Source of the DNA: Lysinibacillus halotolerans
GTDB taxonomy: Bacteria; Bacillota; Bacilli; Bacillales_A; Planococcaceae
DNA: 64,000 nucleotides
NCBI RefSeq assembly: GCF_003711845.1
Contig: NZ_RHLQ01000008.1
Span: 24,050 to 88,049 of the forward strand
Direction: 5' to 3'
Numbering within the stretch: position 1 is the stretch's first letter; each line of letters starts with the position of its first letter. The translations under genes and the position numbers were made by a program. Below are positions 54,933 through 64,000 of the stretch, in pieces. A model generated the notes under the pieces. That model had not been told where the DNA came from, ran no database searches, and saw only the letters and a program-made list of their open reading frames with translations.

Positions 54933-54969
54933 TAATTTTTGGAGTTATTTTATAATCTGGTTCTTAAAC

Positions 54970-55001
54970 GGAAAAAGACGCATTTCTAAAAGAAATGCGC
55001 C
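54970..55001 (-). terminator. Intrinsic terminator of the hut operon
   Basis: On the minus strand GCGCATTTCT (55000-54991) pairs with AGAAATGCGT (54987-54978) around a 3-base loop, followed by CTTTTTCC. Confidence 0.85.
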
Positions 55002-55061
55002 AATTGTGGCTAAATAAACCTTAGTAGAAACTATATACACAATCATAAAAATAGTACTAAG

Positions 55062-56036
55062 TTATTTTAACTGTAATACACGCCCTGTAACAAATTGTAA
55101 CCATGCATAAACACCGGTCTTAACTGTTTCAGCAACTACTGAATCTTTGCTAGGATCTAAACAAACAAAATCAACATGTTGAACAGAAGGATGTTTTCCG
55201 ATTTCAAGTAAACTATCAAACAGTTCAACAGATGTCATACCTCCTGGAGTGGAGGCTGGTACACCTGGAGCAACTGATATATCTAGTACGTCCATATCAA
55301 CTGTTACGTAAATTCGATCTACTTTCGCTGATAATTGCTCGAGGGCTTCTTGAAGTATATTGATTAGCCCTCGTTTGCGAGCTTGGTTTAATGTCACCAT
55401 TTGAATATTGTGTAAGTTTGCATAATCAATCAATGGCTTTGCATTGAAATAGCCATGTAAACCAATGTTAATGATATTTTCTCCTTTAACAACATTTCCA
55501 TCTATTAATTGCCTAATTGGCGTTCCGTTTGCTGGTCCCAATTCTTTCGGATCCCTTACATCTAAATGGGTATCAAGCTGTAAAATTCCAATTGTTTCAT
55601 TTAAAAAAGCTTCCTTAAGCCCACGAACCGCACATGCCGTTGTTGAATGATCACCACCAATCATACATGTTGTTGTACTTGAATAATGTTTTGCTAAGTA
55701 AGTAGTGGCATCCTGAATCCGTTGATGAGACAAAGGTATATCAGTCATATGCATTGCTACATCTCCAGCATCTGCAATCAGGTAATCAGTTAAATCCACA
55801 TTTTCGTCCAAATTGTATGTGGCAAATCCTTTCCATGCCCGGCGAAACTCTGACGGGTATAATGAAGCCCCAGATACACTAATGGAAGATCTCGAAATAG
55901 GTGCACCGTAGAGAATCATATCGGGTGTTTGTTTTATGTTTTTAAGCTGCTGAACCCAGTGATGTACAAACGTTGGTTGATTTTCCACTGGGTGATTCCA
56001 TGACCATTCAGGTTCTTGAAGCCAATGCTTGCTCAT
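55062..56036 (-). CDS. hutG: Formimidoylglutamase
   Basis: A 324-residue arginase-family enzyme that hydrolyses N-formimidoyl-glutamate to glutamate and formamide, the last step of this hut pathway. The manganese ligands are visible in GGDHSTT, QLDTHLDVRD and TVDMDVLDISVAPG. Last gene of the operon; its start is one base after the hutI stop. No hutM permease gene follows, unlike in B. subtilis. Confidence 0.94.
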   Translation of the reverse strand: MSKHWLQEPEWSWNHPVENQPTFVHHWVQQLKNIKQTPDMILYGAPISRSSISVSGASLYPSEFRRAWKGFATYNLDENVDLTDYLIADAGDVAMHMTDIPLSHQRIQDATTYLAKHYSSTTTCMIGGDHSTTACAVRGLKEAFLNETIGILQLDTHLDVRDPKELGPANGTPIRQLIDGNVVKGENIINIGLHGYFNAKPLIDYANLHNIQMVTLNQARKRGLINILQEALEQLSAKVDRIYVTVDMDVLDISVAPGVPASTPGGMTSVELFDSLLEIGKHPSVQHVDFVCLDPSKDSVVAETVKTGVYAWLQFVTGRVLQLK

Positions 56037-56037
56037 C

Positions 56038-57294
56038 TTAAACCACCTTCACACCTTTTTTCCATACAGACTTCACATGGTTTACACCAAATAAATATTG
56101 AAGTTCCTGATAACTTTTCGTTTTCCATAACACGATATCTGCTTGCTTTCCAACCTCAAGGGATCCAACTTGTTCTTGCCTGTTGATTGCACAAGCTGCA
56201 TTATAAGTTGCTGCTGTTAACGCTTCGGCAGGTGTAAGACGCATAGAAATACAAGCCAAATTCATAACAAGTGGCATTGAGGTTGTTGGTGACGACCCTG
56301 GATTGCAGTCAGTAGAAATCGCCACTGCCACTCCTTCGTCAATCATTTTTCTTCCTAAAGCTGCCTCTTCACGTAAATACAAAGCTGTCGCTGGAAGTAG
56401 ACAAGCGATAGTTCCAGACTTCGCCATCGCTTTTATCCCTTCTTCTGATGCTTTTAACAAATGCTCTGCTGAAATAGCCCCTATTTTTGCAGCTAATTCT
56501 GCTCCTCCATAAGGCTCGATTTCATCTGCATGGATTTTCGGAATTAAACCATACCGTTTTCCTGCTTCTAAAATCCGCTCTGATTGTTCTGGTGTATAAA
56601 CACCTTTTTCACAAAACACATCATTAAATTCGGCCAGCTTTTGCTCCGCAACGACAGGCAACATGTCATGGATCAAATAATCGACAATTTCATCTTCCCT
56701 CCCTTTATATTCAGGCGGTACCGCATGAGCACCCATAAAAGTAGGAACGATATCAATAACATGCTGCTCCTGAAGCCTTTTCATTACTCGCAATTGTTTA
56801 AGCTCTGTTTCTAAATTCATCCCGTAACCGCTTTTCCCTTCAACTGTTGTTACACCATGGGCTAAAAAGGAGTCGAGACGACATGTTGTTTGTTCAATTA
56901 GTTCCTCTTCTGACGCTTCTCTTGTCATACGGGTTGTTGCGTGGATTCCTCCACCAGCGTTCATAATATCCATATACGTTGCACCTTGAAGACGCATTTC
57001 AAATTCATGTTCACGACTTCCCCCATAAACAACATGGGTATGGGGGTCCACTAATCCAGGAGTGACTAAATGGTTCGTGGCATCAACAATTTCTGCTTCA
57101 TGAATTCTTTCCGAATAATGTTTTTCAAGTTCTTTCGTTGACCCCACAGCTTGAATGATTCCATCCTCAATCCACAAGCTACCGTCTTCGATTAAACCTA
57201 AGTCAGACATCGCTTCTTTCGTGCGCGGTCCCTTTTCATCAGAAGCAAGTGTCACTAATTGTGCTGCATGCTTAATCCAAATAGGTCGTGTCAT
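56038..57294 (-). CDS. hutI: Imidazolonepropionase
   Basis: A 418-residue amidohydrolase that opens imidazolone-propionate to formimidoylglutamate. The metal site H-x-H is in VDPHTHVVYGGSREHEFEMR, further ligands in IHADEIEPYGGAELA, and the aspartate in STDCNPGSSPT. Length is as expected. The start overlaps the hutU stop by one base (TAATG). Confidence 0.95.
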   Translation of the reverse strand: MTRPIWIKHAAQLVTLASDEKGPRTKEAMSDLGLIEDGSLWIEDGIIQAVGSTKELEKHYSERIHEAEIVDATNHLVTPGLVDPHTHVVYGGSREHEFEMRLQGATYMDIMNAGGGIHATTRMTREASEEELIEQTTCRLDSFLAHGVTTVEGKSGYGMNLETELKQLRVMKRLQEQHVIDIVPTFMGAHAVPPEYKGREDEIVDYLIHDMLPVVAEQKLAEFNDVFCEKGVYTPEQSERILEAGKRYGLIPKIHADEIEPYGGAELAAKIGAISAEHLLKASEEGIKAMAKSGTIACLLPATALYLREEAALGRKMIDEGVAVAISTDCNPGSSPTTSMPLVMNLACISMRLTPAEALTAATYNAACAINRQEQVGSLEVGKQADIVLWKTKSYQELQYLFGVNHVKSVWKKGVKVV

Positions 57295-58967
57295 TACTGA
57301 TCGTCCCCTTTATCAAGCATCGGCATCTTAATACCATTCTCACGGGCTGTTTTCTTTGCAAGTTCATATCCAGCATCCGCATGACGTACGACACCCATAC
57401 CCGGGTCTGTTGTTAATACTCGTTCAATGCGTGCCTCTGCTTCTTTCGTTCCATCTGCTACAATTACAACTCCCGCATGTAAAGAGTATCCCATTCCTAC
57501 ACCACCACCGTGATGGACGGAAACCCAAGTAGCTCCGCCAACTGCGTTTAACATTGCATTTAAAATTGGCCAATCTGCTACAACATCCGAACCGTCTTTC
57601 ATCGCTTCTGTTTCACGATTTGGTGACGCAACAGAGCCAGAATCTAAATGGTCACGACCGATCACAACAGGTGCTTTTAGCTCACCGCTGGCAACCATGT
57701 CGTTAATAATTTTTCCAAAACGGGCACGTTCGCCATATCCTAACCAACAAATTCGTGAAGGCAGGCCTTGGAACTGTATTTTTTCTTGTGCCATACGAAT
57801 CCAGTTACATAAATGCTTGTTATCACTAAACTCACGTAAAATAGCTTCATCTGTTTTATAAATATCTTCCGGATCTCCTGACAATGCTACCCAGCGGAAC
57901 GGTCCTTTTCCTTCACAAAATTGTGGTCGAATATAGGCTGGAACAAATCCAGGGAAATCAAATGCATTCTCTACCCCTTCATCTTTCGCAACTTGACGAA
58001 TATTGTTTCCGTAGTCAAAGGTAATTGCTCCCTTTTCCATCATTTCAAGCATCGCTTTTACATGGGTTGCCATCGATGTTTTCGATAGTTTTATATATTG
58101 TTCTGGGTTCGAGCTTCGTAAAGCAGCCGCTTCATCAAGGGTCATTCCTGATGGAACATAACCATTTAGCGGATCATGGGCGGAAGTTTGATCTGTTAAT
58201 GCATCAGGGATAAAGTTTCTCGCAATCATCTCAGGTAAAATTTCTGAAGCGTTACCTAATAAACCGATTGATAATGGTTTCCCCTCTTTTTTTGCTTGTT
58301 CAGCCAACTGAATCGCTTCTTCTAAGTTATACGCTTTAACATCTGTGTAGCGAGTTTCAATTCGTCTGTCAATTCTTGTTTCATCTACTTCAATCGCTAT
58401 ACATACACCACCATTCATTGTTACAGCTAGCGGCTGTGCACCCCCCATTCCGCCTAAACCTGCAGTAACTGTAATAGTACCTTTAAGTGTATTATTGAAA
58501 TGTTGCTTCGCTAGCTCCGCAAATGTTTCATACGTTCCTTGGACGATTCCTTGCGATCCGATATAAATCCAGCTACCTGCCGTCATTTGTCCATACATCA
58601 TCAATCCTTTTTGATCTAGCTCATGGAACGTTTCCCAATTTGCATAAGCAGGTACAATATTAGAATTTGCCAGGAGAACACGCGGTGCATCCGTATGGGT
58701 TTTAAAGATTGCCACTGGTTTGCCAGATTGTATAAGCAACGTTTCATTATTCTCAAGAACTTTGATTGATTTCACAATCGCATCAAAAGACTCCCAATTT
58801 CGCGCGGCTTTTCCGATTCCTCCATATACAACTAAATCTTCCGGTCTTTCTGCCACATCTGGATCTAAATTATTCATTAACATACGAAGTACTGCTTCTT
58901 GTTGCCAACCTTTCGTATTTAATTTTTCACCTCTAAAACGTGTAATTCTGTTTGTTGTCTCGCTCAT
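57294..58967 (-). CDS. hutU: Urocanate hydratase
   Basis: A 557-residue NAD-dependent enzyme that converts urocanate to imidazolone-propionate. Family features: [41 protein letters not shown] (NAD loop), and the active-site cysteine region [20 protein letters not shown]. The start follows GGAGGGAAATACT. About 55 bases separate it from hutH, with hutI overlapping at the other end. Confidence 0.96.
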   Translation of the reverse strand: MSETTNRITRFRGEKLNTKGWQQEAVLRMLMNNLDPDVAERPEDLVVYGGIGKAARNWESFDAIVKSIKVLENNETLLIQSGKPVAIFKTHTDAPRVLLANSNIVPAYANWETFHELDQKGLMMYGQMTAGSWIYIGSQGIVQGTYETFAELAKQHFNNTLKGTITVTAGLGGMGGAQPLAVTMNGGVCIAIEVDETRIDRRIETRYTDVKAYNLEEAIQLAEQAKKEGKPLSIGLLGNASEILPEMIARNFIPDALTDQTSAHDPLNGYVPSGMTLDEAAALRSSNPEQYIKLSKTSMATHVKAMLEMMEKGAITFDYGNNIRQVAKDEGVENAFDFPGFVPAYIRPQFCEGKGPFRWVALSGDPEDIYKTDEAILREFSDNKHLCNWIRMAQEKIQFQGLPSRICWLGYGERARFGKIINDMVASGELKAPVVIGRDHLDSGSVASPNRETEAMKDGSDVVADWPILNAMLNAVGGATWVSVHHGGGVGMGYSLHAGVVIVADGTKEAEARIERVLTTDPGMGVVRHADAGYELAKKTARENGIKMPMLDKGDDQ

Positions 58968-59022
58968 AGTATTTCCCTCCTATTAATTGTGATCTTAATA
59001 ACCCATCCTGAACTTAATCTAT

Positions 59023-60534
59023 CTAAATCAATGCTTTACTTCTCTTAAATTGAAAGGAACCATTTTTTAACCAGTCATTCATTCCTTCAATATCTTTCGA
59101 AAATACTCGGTCTGCATTAATATACGGAACAATTTTTCTAGCATTCTCTAACACTTCTCGGGTAGCAGAAGCCATCTGATCTTTCCCACGAATTTCTGCA
59201 GCCTGTAAACCGCAAATAGCTTCAATTGCTAACACGCGACGAGTATTTGTAATGACTTGATAGGCATGGCGTGCTCCAATTGTCCCCATACTTACATGAT
59301 CCTCTTGATTTGCTGATGAAGGAATTGAATCAACACTTGCTGGGTGTGCCAATGTTTTATTTTCAGAGACAAGGGAGGCTGCGACATACTGCATAATCAT
59401 TGCACCTGATTGTAATCCTGGTTCAGGACTTAAAAACGGCGGTAAATCATTTAATTGAGGATTTACCAGTCGTTCGATTCGGCGTTCTGAAATATTCGCA
59501 AGTTCCGCGATGGCAATTGCTAAAAAATCCATCGCAAATGCAATTGGCTGGCCGTGGAAATTACCTCCTGATAACACTTTTTCTCCGTTATCAAAAATTA
59601 ATGGATTATCCGTTGCAGCATTCATTTCTATTTCTAATTTTTCTTTCACATAGTTTAATGTTTGCCATGTAGCCCCATGTACTTGAGGAATACAACGGAT
59701 TGAATATGCATCCTGAACACGAAGTTCTCCCTGCTTTGTTATTAAAGAGCTATTTGATAAATAACCACGAATGCGCTCTGCCACCTCTACTTGCTCTCTA
59801 TAGCCACGTGCTAAATGAATATCTTCATCAAAGGCATCAATAATTCCCCGTAAGCCTTCGATTGTAATGGATGCAATAAGTTCCGATTGATAAGCTAGTT
59901 TTTCTGCTTCCAAGTATGCAACAACTCCCATTGCAGTCATTGCTTGAGTACCATTAATAAGTGCTAAACCTTCTTTAGCCGTTAAAGTGATCGGCAAAAT
60001 AGTTTCTTTCTTTAATGCCTCGATTGCAGATATTCTCTCGCCTTTATAAAAGACTTCTCCTTCACCGATTAACACTAAGGCCAAATGTGAAAGCGGCGCT
60101 AAATCACCACTAGCACCTAATGATCCTTGCTGAGGTATTACTGGATGAATTCCAGCGTTTAATAACTCTAGCAATCTTTCAATGACAACAGGTCGTACAC
60201 CTGAAAAACCTTTTAATAATGCATTTGCTCGAAGGAGAATCATCGCACGCGATACAACCTCTGGAAACGGTTCTCCTACCCCGCAAGCGTGGGAACGAAT
60301 TAAATTGAGCTGTAGCGCTTCAACATCCTTTTTATCTATCAGTACATCACTGAATTTCCCAAAACCTGTTGTAATACCGTAAACAATCCGCTCTTCAGAA
60401 ACGATTTTTTCAACCGCTTTACGACTTTCCTGAACCTTTCTCATGCTCTCTTCCGAATAAACCACTTTTTCTCCTTCAAATAAAACCTTTCGTACATCAG
60501 AAAAAGTAAGTGTTTGACCATTTAATGTAACCAT
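59023..60534 (-). CDS. hutH: Histidine ammonia-lyase
   Basis: A 503-residue enzyme that deaminates histidine to urocanate. The MIO cofactor forms from A141-S142-G143 in [15 protein letters not shown]52 in VYGITTGFG is the conserved tyrosine. The length is normal. It follows hutP across a leader with a terminator and HutP-binding triplets, so its expression depends on HutP antitermination. The start follows GAAGGGAGAA. Confidence 0.96.
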   Translation of the reverse strand: MVTLNGQTLTFSDVRKVLFEGEKVVYSEESMRKVQESRKAVEKIVSEERIVYGITTGFGKFSDVLIDKKDVEALQLNLIRSHACGVGEPFPEVVSRAMILLRANALLKGFSGVRPVVIERLLELLNAGIHPVIPQQGSLGASGDLAPLSHLALVLIGEGEVFYKGERISAIEALKKETILPITLTAKEGLALINGTQAMTAMGVVAYLEAEKLAYQSELIASITIEGLRGIIDAFDEDIHLARGYREQVEVAERIRGYLSNSSLITKQGELRVQDAYSIRCIPQVHGATWQTLNYVKEKLEIEMNAATDNPLIFDNGEKVLSGGNFHGQPIAFAMDFLAIAIAELANISERRIERLVNPQLNDLPPFLSPEPGLQSGAMIMQYVAASLVSENKTLAHPASVDSIPSSANQEDHVSMGTIGARHAYQVITNTRRVLAIEAICGLQAAEIRGKDQMASATREVLENARKIVPYINADRVFSKDIEGMNDWLKNGSFQFKRSKALI

Positions 60535-60570
60535 TTATTTTTCTCCCTTCGATCACTGTTGTAACAATAG

Positions 60571-60623
60571 AAAAGGGGACTATATCAAAGAAATCGCTAA
60601 AAATGATTTCTTGATATAGCCCC
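60571..60623 (-). terminator. HutP-regulated attenuator terminator
   Basis: On the minus strand GGGGCTATATCAAGAAATC (60623-60605) pairs with GATTTCTTTGATATAGTCCCC (60595-60575), with two bulged bases, then TTTTCTATT. It lies between hutP and hutH and would stop transcription unless HutP binds the triplets just upstream. Confidence 0.88.
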
Positions 60624-60640
60624 CTATTAACTAAATACTA
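60624..60640 (-). promoter_or_regulatory. HutP RNA-binding site: three UAG triplets spaced by four bases
   Basis: The minus strand reads TAG-TATT-TAG-TTAA-TAG (60640-60624) directly before the terminator stem. HutP hexamers bind NAG triplets separated by four bases on hut mRNA in B. subtilis; the arrangement is exact here. Confidence 0.88.
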
Positions 60641-60648
60641 TGGGCAAA

Positions 60649-61110
60649 TTATATGTGATTAATGCCTAAACCAATTGTTTCATGTTCGGAGCCTTTAACC
60701 GGCGCTCCAATTGTTCCGTATAAAGAAACGGCAACCCATTCTCCCTCTTGCTCATTTTCATATGGGTTTCCACGTAAAACAGCAAATGATAAACCAACTG
60801 TTCTAAGGACAGATCCTATCTGTACTTGACCTCTCGTTATCCCATTTAACGCTTCAATTATCGCATGATATAATGCGTGTGATTCCCGATAAAGGTCCGG
60901 ATTAATCACTCCATTTTTCTTTGCCGCTGTTTCAATTGCAGCAACGACTTTATGCGTATCCATTGCTCCAACTTTTCCCGTACAACTCTTCCAATTCAAC
61001 TGCTCGAGCATTGCCACATGTTCACTTGAATCTTCAGAGAGCAAAAGTAAGATGGCGTGTTTCCCAATACGGCGATCTTTACTTAGTGCCATATGAACAA
61101 CTCTTTTCAT
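60649..61110 (-). CDS. hutP: Hut operon positive regulator, antiterminator
   Basis: A 153-residue HutP protein. In B. subtilis the histidine- and Mg-bound hexamer binds UAG triplets in hut mRNA and prevents the terminator. The key text [42 protein letters not shown] and [11 protein letters not shown] (metal and histidine-binding histidines) is intact. ATG 61110 has a weak ribosome binding site; ATG 61092 ([10 protein letters not shown]) aligns with the usual HutP start and may be the real one. First gene of the operon. Confidence 0.95.
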   Translation of the reverse strand: MKRVVHMALSKDRRIGKHAILLLLSEDSSEHVAMLEQLNWKSCTGKVGAMDTHKVVAAIETAAKKNGVINPDLYRESHALYHAIIEALNGITRGQVQIGSVLRTVGLSFAVLRGNPYENEQEGEWVAVSLYGTIGAPVKGSEHETIGLGINHI

Positions 61111-61162
61111 TTTTCTAAATAACGTCTAATAACTAATTTTCTAATGTCTAATAACTATTTTC

Positions 61163-61191
61163 ATAGTAAGCGCTTCAAAAAAAAATGTCAA
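61163..61191 (-). promoter_or_regulatory. SigA-type promoter of the hut operon
   Basis: On the minus strand TTGACA (61191-61186), a 17-bp spacer and TACTAT (61168-61163). It lies about 50 bases before the hutP start. Confidence 0.8.
61165..61178. promoter_or_regulatory. Probable cre (CcpA) site overlapping the hut promoter
   Basis: AGTAAGCGCTTCAA centres on AAGCGCTT, the core of the cre consensus, and covers the -10 side of the promoter. It matches about 10 of 14 consensus positions. Catabolite repression of hut is known in B. subtilis. Confidence 0.5.
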
Positions 61192-61261
61192 ATAAATTTT
61201 TGAAGATTTAGAAAAAATATTAATCTAATTATTAATAACAACAATACAAATGAATTGGTAC

Positions 61262-61672
61262 TTAAAAATTCGAGTATTCTTGCTTCAAATCGTTATATAC
61301 TTGCATAGCTAATTCATATATCTCATTATTTGGATCAATTTGATAATTTCCAACACTATCATTTAGGTGAAAAATCCCCTTATCATCAATCACTAAAGTT
61401 CCTGATATCTGATCATTAAGAACAAATGTGATAGTTATTGCTTTTCTAAAATTAATTTGTTCGTTGGTTTGTCCAATATATTCTATGCTATTGTATGCAT
61501 CAACTAATGACTGAACAGTTTCATTCTCTACTTTTTTATCTCCACTGTATAAACTCTGCCCCAAACTAATATCGAAAGAATCCACTTTAATTTTATCTAC
61601 GGAATTATGATTACATCCAGTTAATACTAAAAATACTATGAGAATGATAGAAATAGAGAGACAATTTCTCAC
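61262..61672 (-). CDS. Small lipoprotein of unknown function
   Basis: A 136-residue protein with a lipoprotein signal (MRNCLSISIILIVFLVLTGC, modified cysteine at residue 20). The mature part has a beta-rich middle (FRKAITITFVLNDQISGTLVI) and an acidic C-terminal helix (NNEIYELAMQVYNDLKQEY). I do not recognise a family. It lies alone upstream of the hut promoter on the same strand. Confidence 0.75.
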   Translation of the reverse strand: MRNCLSISIILIVFLVLTGCNHNSVDKIKVDSFDISLGQSLYSGDKKVENETVQSLVDAYNSIEYIGQTNEQINFRKAITITFVLNDQISGTLVIDDKGIFHLNDSVGNYQIDPNNEIYELAMQVYNDLKQEYSNF

Positions 61673-61856
61673 ATTTCTCCCCCACTCTTCAATTGGAATG
61701 GCTACTCAATCGGCTTAAACTTTAACATATATTTCCAAATAATTGTCATCATTATTTGATGTTAAATATTTACAAAAAATTTACTTTTCTATTTCTTAAT
61801 AATGGTAGAATAAAAAATATTCAAACAAAAATCACTATTTAAAAAGGAGTGTACCA

Positions 61857-62204
61857 GTGGAATATTATTTAGACTTTGTTTTAGCAATAGTATTGACTTC
61901 TTTATCTTACTTAATCGGTAGCTTATTACTTAAGAATAGATTATCAGTTTTTCATGCTTTTATTATTGGTACCTCGGTAGTATCATTAGGTGCAATTACT
62001 GAAGCCTTAAAGGCACCTATGTGGCTTATTATCTTAGTACCTTTCCCAGTTGGAATGATATTGCTTTTTGTATTCTTAAGAGAATCTGTGAAAACATGGT
62101 TAAAGACATATTTGTTAACGTTAGCTATTTATTCAATATTACATGTTATTATGAGCTTCTTTTTTAATTTCCACTCTTTAATACCCGCATGGAAACTATC
62201 TTAA
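61857..62204 (+). CDS. Small integral membrane protein of unknown function
   Basis: A 115-residue, very hydrophobic protein with four predicted membrane segments and few charged loops (LLLKNRLSVFHA; FLRESVKTWLKTY). No family recognised. The start is GTG 61857 after AAAAAGGAGTGTACCA, a strong site, so it is a real gene. It is transcribed alone. Confidence 0.7.
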   Translation: MEYYLDFVLAIVLTSLSYLIGSLLLKNRLSVFHAFIIGTSVVSLGAITEALKAPMWLIILVPFPVGMILLFVFLRESVKTWLKTYLLTLAIYSILHVIMSFFFNFHSLIPAWKLS

Positions 62205-62238
62205 TTAAAATAATTTAAGTGAATTCGAATTAAACAAC

Positions 62239-62278
62239 ACCCGAATAGGTACTTTTTTTAAGTATCTACTATTCGGGT
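62239..62278. terminator. Possible terminator hairpin between convergent genes
   Basis: ACCCGAATAG (62239-62248) pairs with CTATTCGGGT (62269-62278) around a T-rich loop with partial inner pairing. The T tail is poor, so function is uncertain. Confidence 0.5.
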
Positions 62279-62358
62279 ATCACTTTGTAAGAGAAAGCGC
62301 CCGTTTGTTTTAATACATTTTCTAATGTCTCGTTCTCATTACAACTGTGAGACTACAG

Positions 62359-62967
62359 TTATGTAGAAAATAATACTTGCTGTTCCTTTTTAAACACTAA
62401 AGCAGCGAAAATGATCCCCCCAATGAATCCGCCAAGATGACCTGAAAAACTTACGGATGGTATTAATAAGGTCATCATAAAACCAATGGCTACGAACATA
62501 AAGATAAACTGCCTATCCCTCTTATAAAATTGATTTCTAAACTTTAGAGATAAATAAATGTACATACCCAATAAGCCATAACCGAATCCAGAAGAGCCTG
62601 CAACATAATCAATATTAGAGAAAAAATGTATGAAGATGGTGGTAAATATACTCGTAAATAGATAACATAGTACGAATTTCACTTTGCCTAAAGTTCGTTC
62701 AAGCGGCCATGAAAACAGTATAATAGAAACAATATTAAGAAAAAAATGCGGATAACTCATATGACCAACTGAACATGTAAGAAGCCGCCAAAATTGTCCG
62801 TTATGGATTAAATCTCTATCGTATGCTCCTAAAAGCACTACATTTTTTTCTGTATAGCCCCCCATCATTGTAATTAGAATAGTTAAAAGAGAACAAACTC
62901 CAACTATTAGTACTGTTATGGGATACTTTTTAATAAATGTCCCAAAATCCTCTTTAATGATAAACAA
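62359..62967 (-). CDS. Rhomboid family intramembrane serine protease
   Basis: A 202-residue rhomboid with about six membrane segments. The catalytic pair is visible: S126 in AGSSGFGYG and H177 in SGHLGGFIGG; H74 and N78 in HFFLN form the usual oxyanion helix. It is the minimal bacterial form without extra cytoplasmic domains. Rhomboids cut single-pass membrane proteins; the substrate is unknown. Single gene. Confidence 0.93.
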   Translation of the reverse strand: MFIIKEDFGTFIKKYPITVLIVGVCSLLTILITMMGGYTEKNVVLLGAYDRDLIHNGQFWRLLTCSVGHMSYPHFFLNIVSIILFSWPLERTLGKVKFVLCYLFTSIFTTIFIHFFSNIDYVAGSSGFGYGLLGMYIYLSLKFRNQFYKRDRQFIFMFVAIGFMMTLLIPSVSFSGHLGGFIGGIIFAALVFKKEQQVLFST

Positions 62968-63083
62968 ATTATCTCAACACCTTCTTTATACTATATTTTT
63001 ACATGCTATTTGGATCAAGATATAATATACCGCTTATAAAAGAACCGAATTTCCACAATTTTAACATAAATTTCCAATATGTT

Positions 63084-63121
63084 CCAAAAAATCATCCTAT
63101 TCGGAGAGGATGATTTTTTGG
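63084..63121 (-). terminator. Intrinsic terminator after the DUF3885 gene
   Basis: On the minus strand CCAAAAAATCATCCT (63121-63107) pairs perfectly with AGGATGATTTTTTGG (63098-63084). The T run is part of the 3' arm. Confidence 0.85.
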
Positions 63122-63134
63122 AGCTTATTAAAAG

Positions 63135-63764
63135 TTATGGTTTAGCATGCAAATCCCAACCGCTAAAAGTTTCTAGTAGTTTTTCGTGTATATTTTTATC
63201 AGCGTTAATCATTTCACATCCTCTATCATCATAAAGGTGGAAAATACACTTCGTTTGAACATTTATTAAAAAAACATCAGGCGCGAAAACGCAATGAGTT
63301 CTTCTTAATCGAGGTTGTAGAGATTGGAAATCCTCATGAATTATTGTTTTCAAAAGGTATTCTAGCTTTAAATCGGATACTTTACAGTACAATGTCATTT
63401 GCTGAACAAATAAATGATCTTCATCATATTGCGATTGGAATTCATGTAACCGTAAAGAATACTTTAATTTTTGTTCCTTTACAAAACGTTTGAAAAAATT
63501 AGGATAAACTACTTTGTTTGTTTCTTTTGGATATGCATTTACTACCAATAAGACGTCATCTGTTTTGCTGAAAAGTATAGGAACAATCTCAGATACTTGT
63601 TTATACACCGCATGAAACATGTCGATGTTAATACGATTATTATCATCAAACTGATAAATATCATTTCCTAACTCAAGATGTATTCCCATATTCCATTGAC
63701 GGTAAAAATCTGGTGTTAAAGAAAGACTGCTATAATGTTTATCCATAATTTGTTTTAGTTCCAT
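63135..63764 (-). CDS. DUF3885 domain protein
   Basis: A 209-residue soluble protein matching DUF3885: LGNDIYQFDDNNRINIDMFHAVYKQ in the N-terminal part, and the C-terminal signature TKCIFHLYDDRGCEMI. Members are common in bacilli, often in several copies, and may be immunity-like proteins, but the role is unproven. No partner gene is adjacent. It ends 13 bases before a terminator. Confidence 0.82.
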   Translation of the reverse strand: MELKQIMDKHYSSLSLTPDFYRQWNMGIHLELGNDIYQFDDNNRINIDMFHAVYKQVSEIVPILFSKTDDVLLVVNAYPKETNKVVYPNFFKRFVKEQKLKYSLRLHEFQSQYDEDHLFVQQMTLYCKVSDLKLEYLLKTIIHEDFQSLQPRLRRTHCVFAPDVFLINVQTKCIFHLYDDRGCEMINADKNIHEKLLETFSGWDLHAKP

Positions 63765-63898
63765 TTATATCCACCTATTTACTTCTATCTTATTTATCTA
63801 TAACATTTTCTAAAAAATCCTTCGATTTGAAATTGTGGAGATCATTCTAATTATCGAACAGACCTCTTCCTCTCAGATTTGTATTTGATAAGCTAAAA

Positions 63899-64000
63899 CT
63901 GAGCCACCATCGCAGTTGAAAAGTGAGCCACTTTTATATGAAAATAATCCTAACTTCATAGAGTTAGGAGCGTATAGAGGTGATTTCTTTGGAGAAGAAA
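63899..64000 (+). mobile_element. Left end of an IS21-family element (cut by window edge)
   Basis: Two copies of TGAGCCAC (63900-63907 and 63924-63931), a repeat typical of IS21-family termini in bacilli, are followed by GGAG (63967-63970) and a GTG start at 63980 whose frame (VISLEKK) runs off the end. This fits the start of the IstA transposase. The assignment is from pattern only, as just seven codons are visible. Confidence 0.5.

Larger units (their letters stand above)
54569..54969. other. Upstream region of the phn operon
   Basis: About 400 AT-rich bases before phnD holding its promoter. Two related palindromic sites (54746-54759 and 54919-54932) are listed separately. No other structure is clear. 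Confidence 0.5.

Overview
The window is AT-rich DNA from a spore-forming low-GC Gram-positive bacterium, most likely Bacillaceae or Planococcaceae (a relative of Bacillus, Lysinibacillus or Ureibacillus). This rests on two GerA-type spore germinant receptor operons, the gene order yneR-plsY-parE-parC known from Bacillus subtilis, a HutP-controlled histidine-utilisation operon, a yqkK/brfA-type rescue factor gene, strong GGAGG ribosome binding sites, frequent TTG/GTG starts and many U-tailed intrinsic terminators. No rRNA, tRNA or CRISPR array was seen.

Layout. 1-8.7 kb: the end of a VanW-family gene, a chemoreceptor, a gerA-B-C operon, a second VanW paralogue and a DMT-family transporter. 8.8-16.3 kb: single metabolic genes (YtcJ-type amidohydrolase, SDR, DUF1906 protein, 3-hydroxyacyl-CoA dehydrogenase, flavodoxin-fold reductase, YyaL-like protein). 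16.4-22.9 kb: a broken lipoprotein gene, yneR-like, plsY, parE-parC and a brfA-like gene whose terminator hairpin lies inside its own reading frame. 23-30 kb: an SSS symporter with its DUF485 partner, a lone KtrA/KtrC-type subunit, an AT-rich stretch with a frameshifted double ribbon-helix-helix gene, ynfA, a YciI gene, an unknown conserved-looking gene and a decayed TauE/SafE gene. 30.3-34.1 kb: a second germinant receptor operon in B-A-C order. 34.3-42.6 kb: small regulators and unknowns, a yybP-ykoY manganese riboswitch with two terminators ahead of a TerC-family gene, a membrane/BNR-repeat gene pair, a MurE-type ligase outside any division cluster, and brnQ. 42.8-49.4 kb: nucleoside transporter, aspA, an Nramp-related transporter without the usual metal-binding motifs, lysE-like, then IS1182 and threonine dehydratase remnants. 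49.5-54.6 kb: a phnD-C-E-E transport operon with a tyrosine-phosphatase-like enzyme and a GntR regulator. 55-61.2 kb: hutP-hutH-hutU-hutI-hutG. 61.2-64 kb: small lipoprotein, membrane protein, rhomboid protease, DUF3885 protein and the end of an IS21-family element at the right edge.

How the genes work together. The hut operon converts histidine to glutamate and formamide. Its control is readable: a promoter with an overlapping cre-like site, then a leader terminator preceded by three UAG triplets spaced by four bases, which is the HutP target. The phn operon would import an organophosphorus compound, and the adjacent phosphatase-like enzyme may act on it; a perfect 14-bp palindrome upstream is a good candidate operator for the GntR protein. 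The two Ger operons would give two receptors with different germinant ranges. The brfA-like gene is predicted to make a nonstop mRNA, so the rescue factor would rise only when trans-translation fails.
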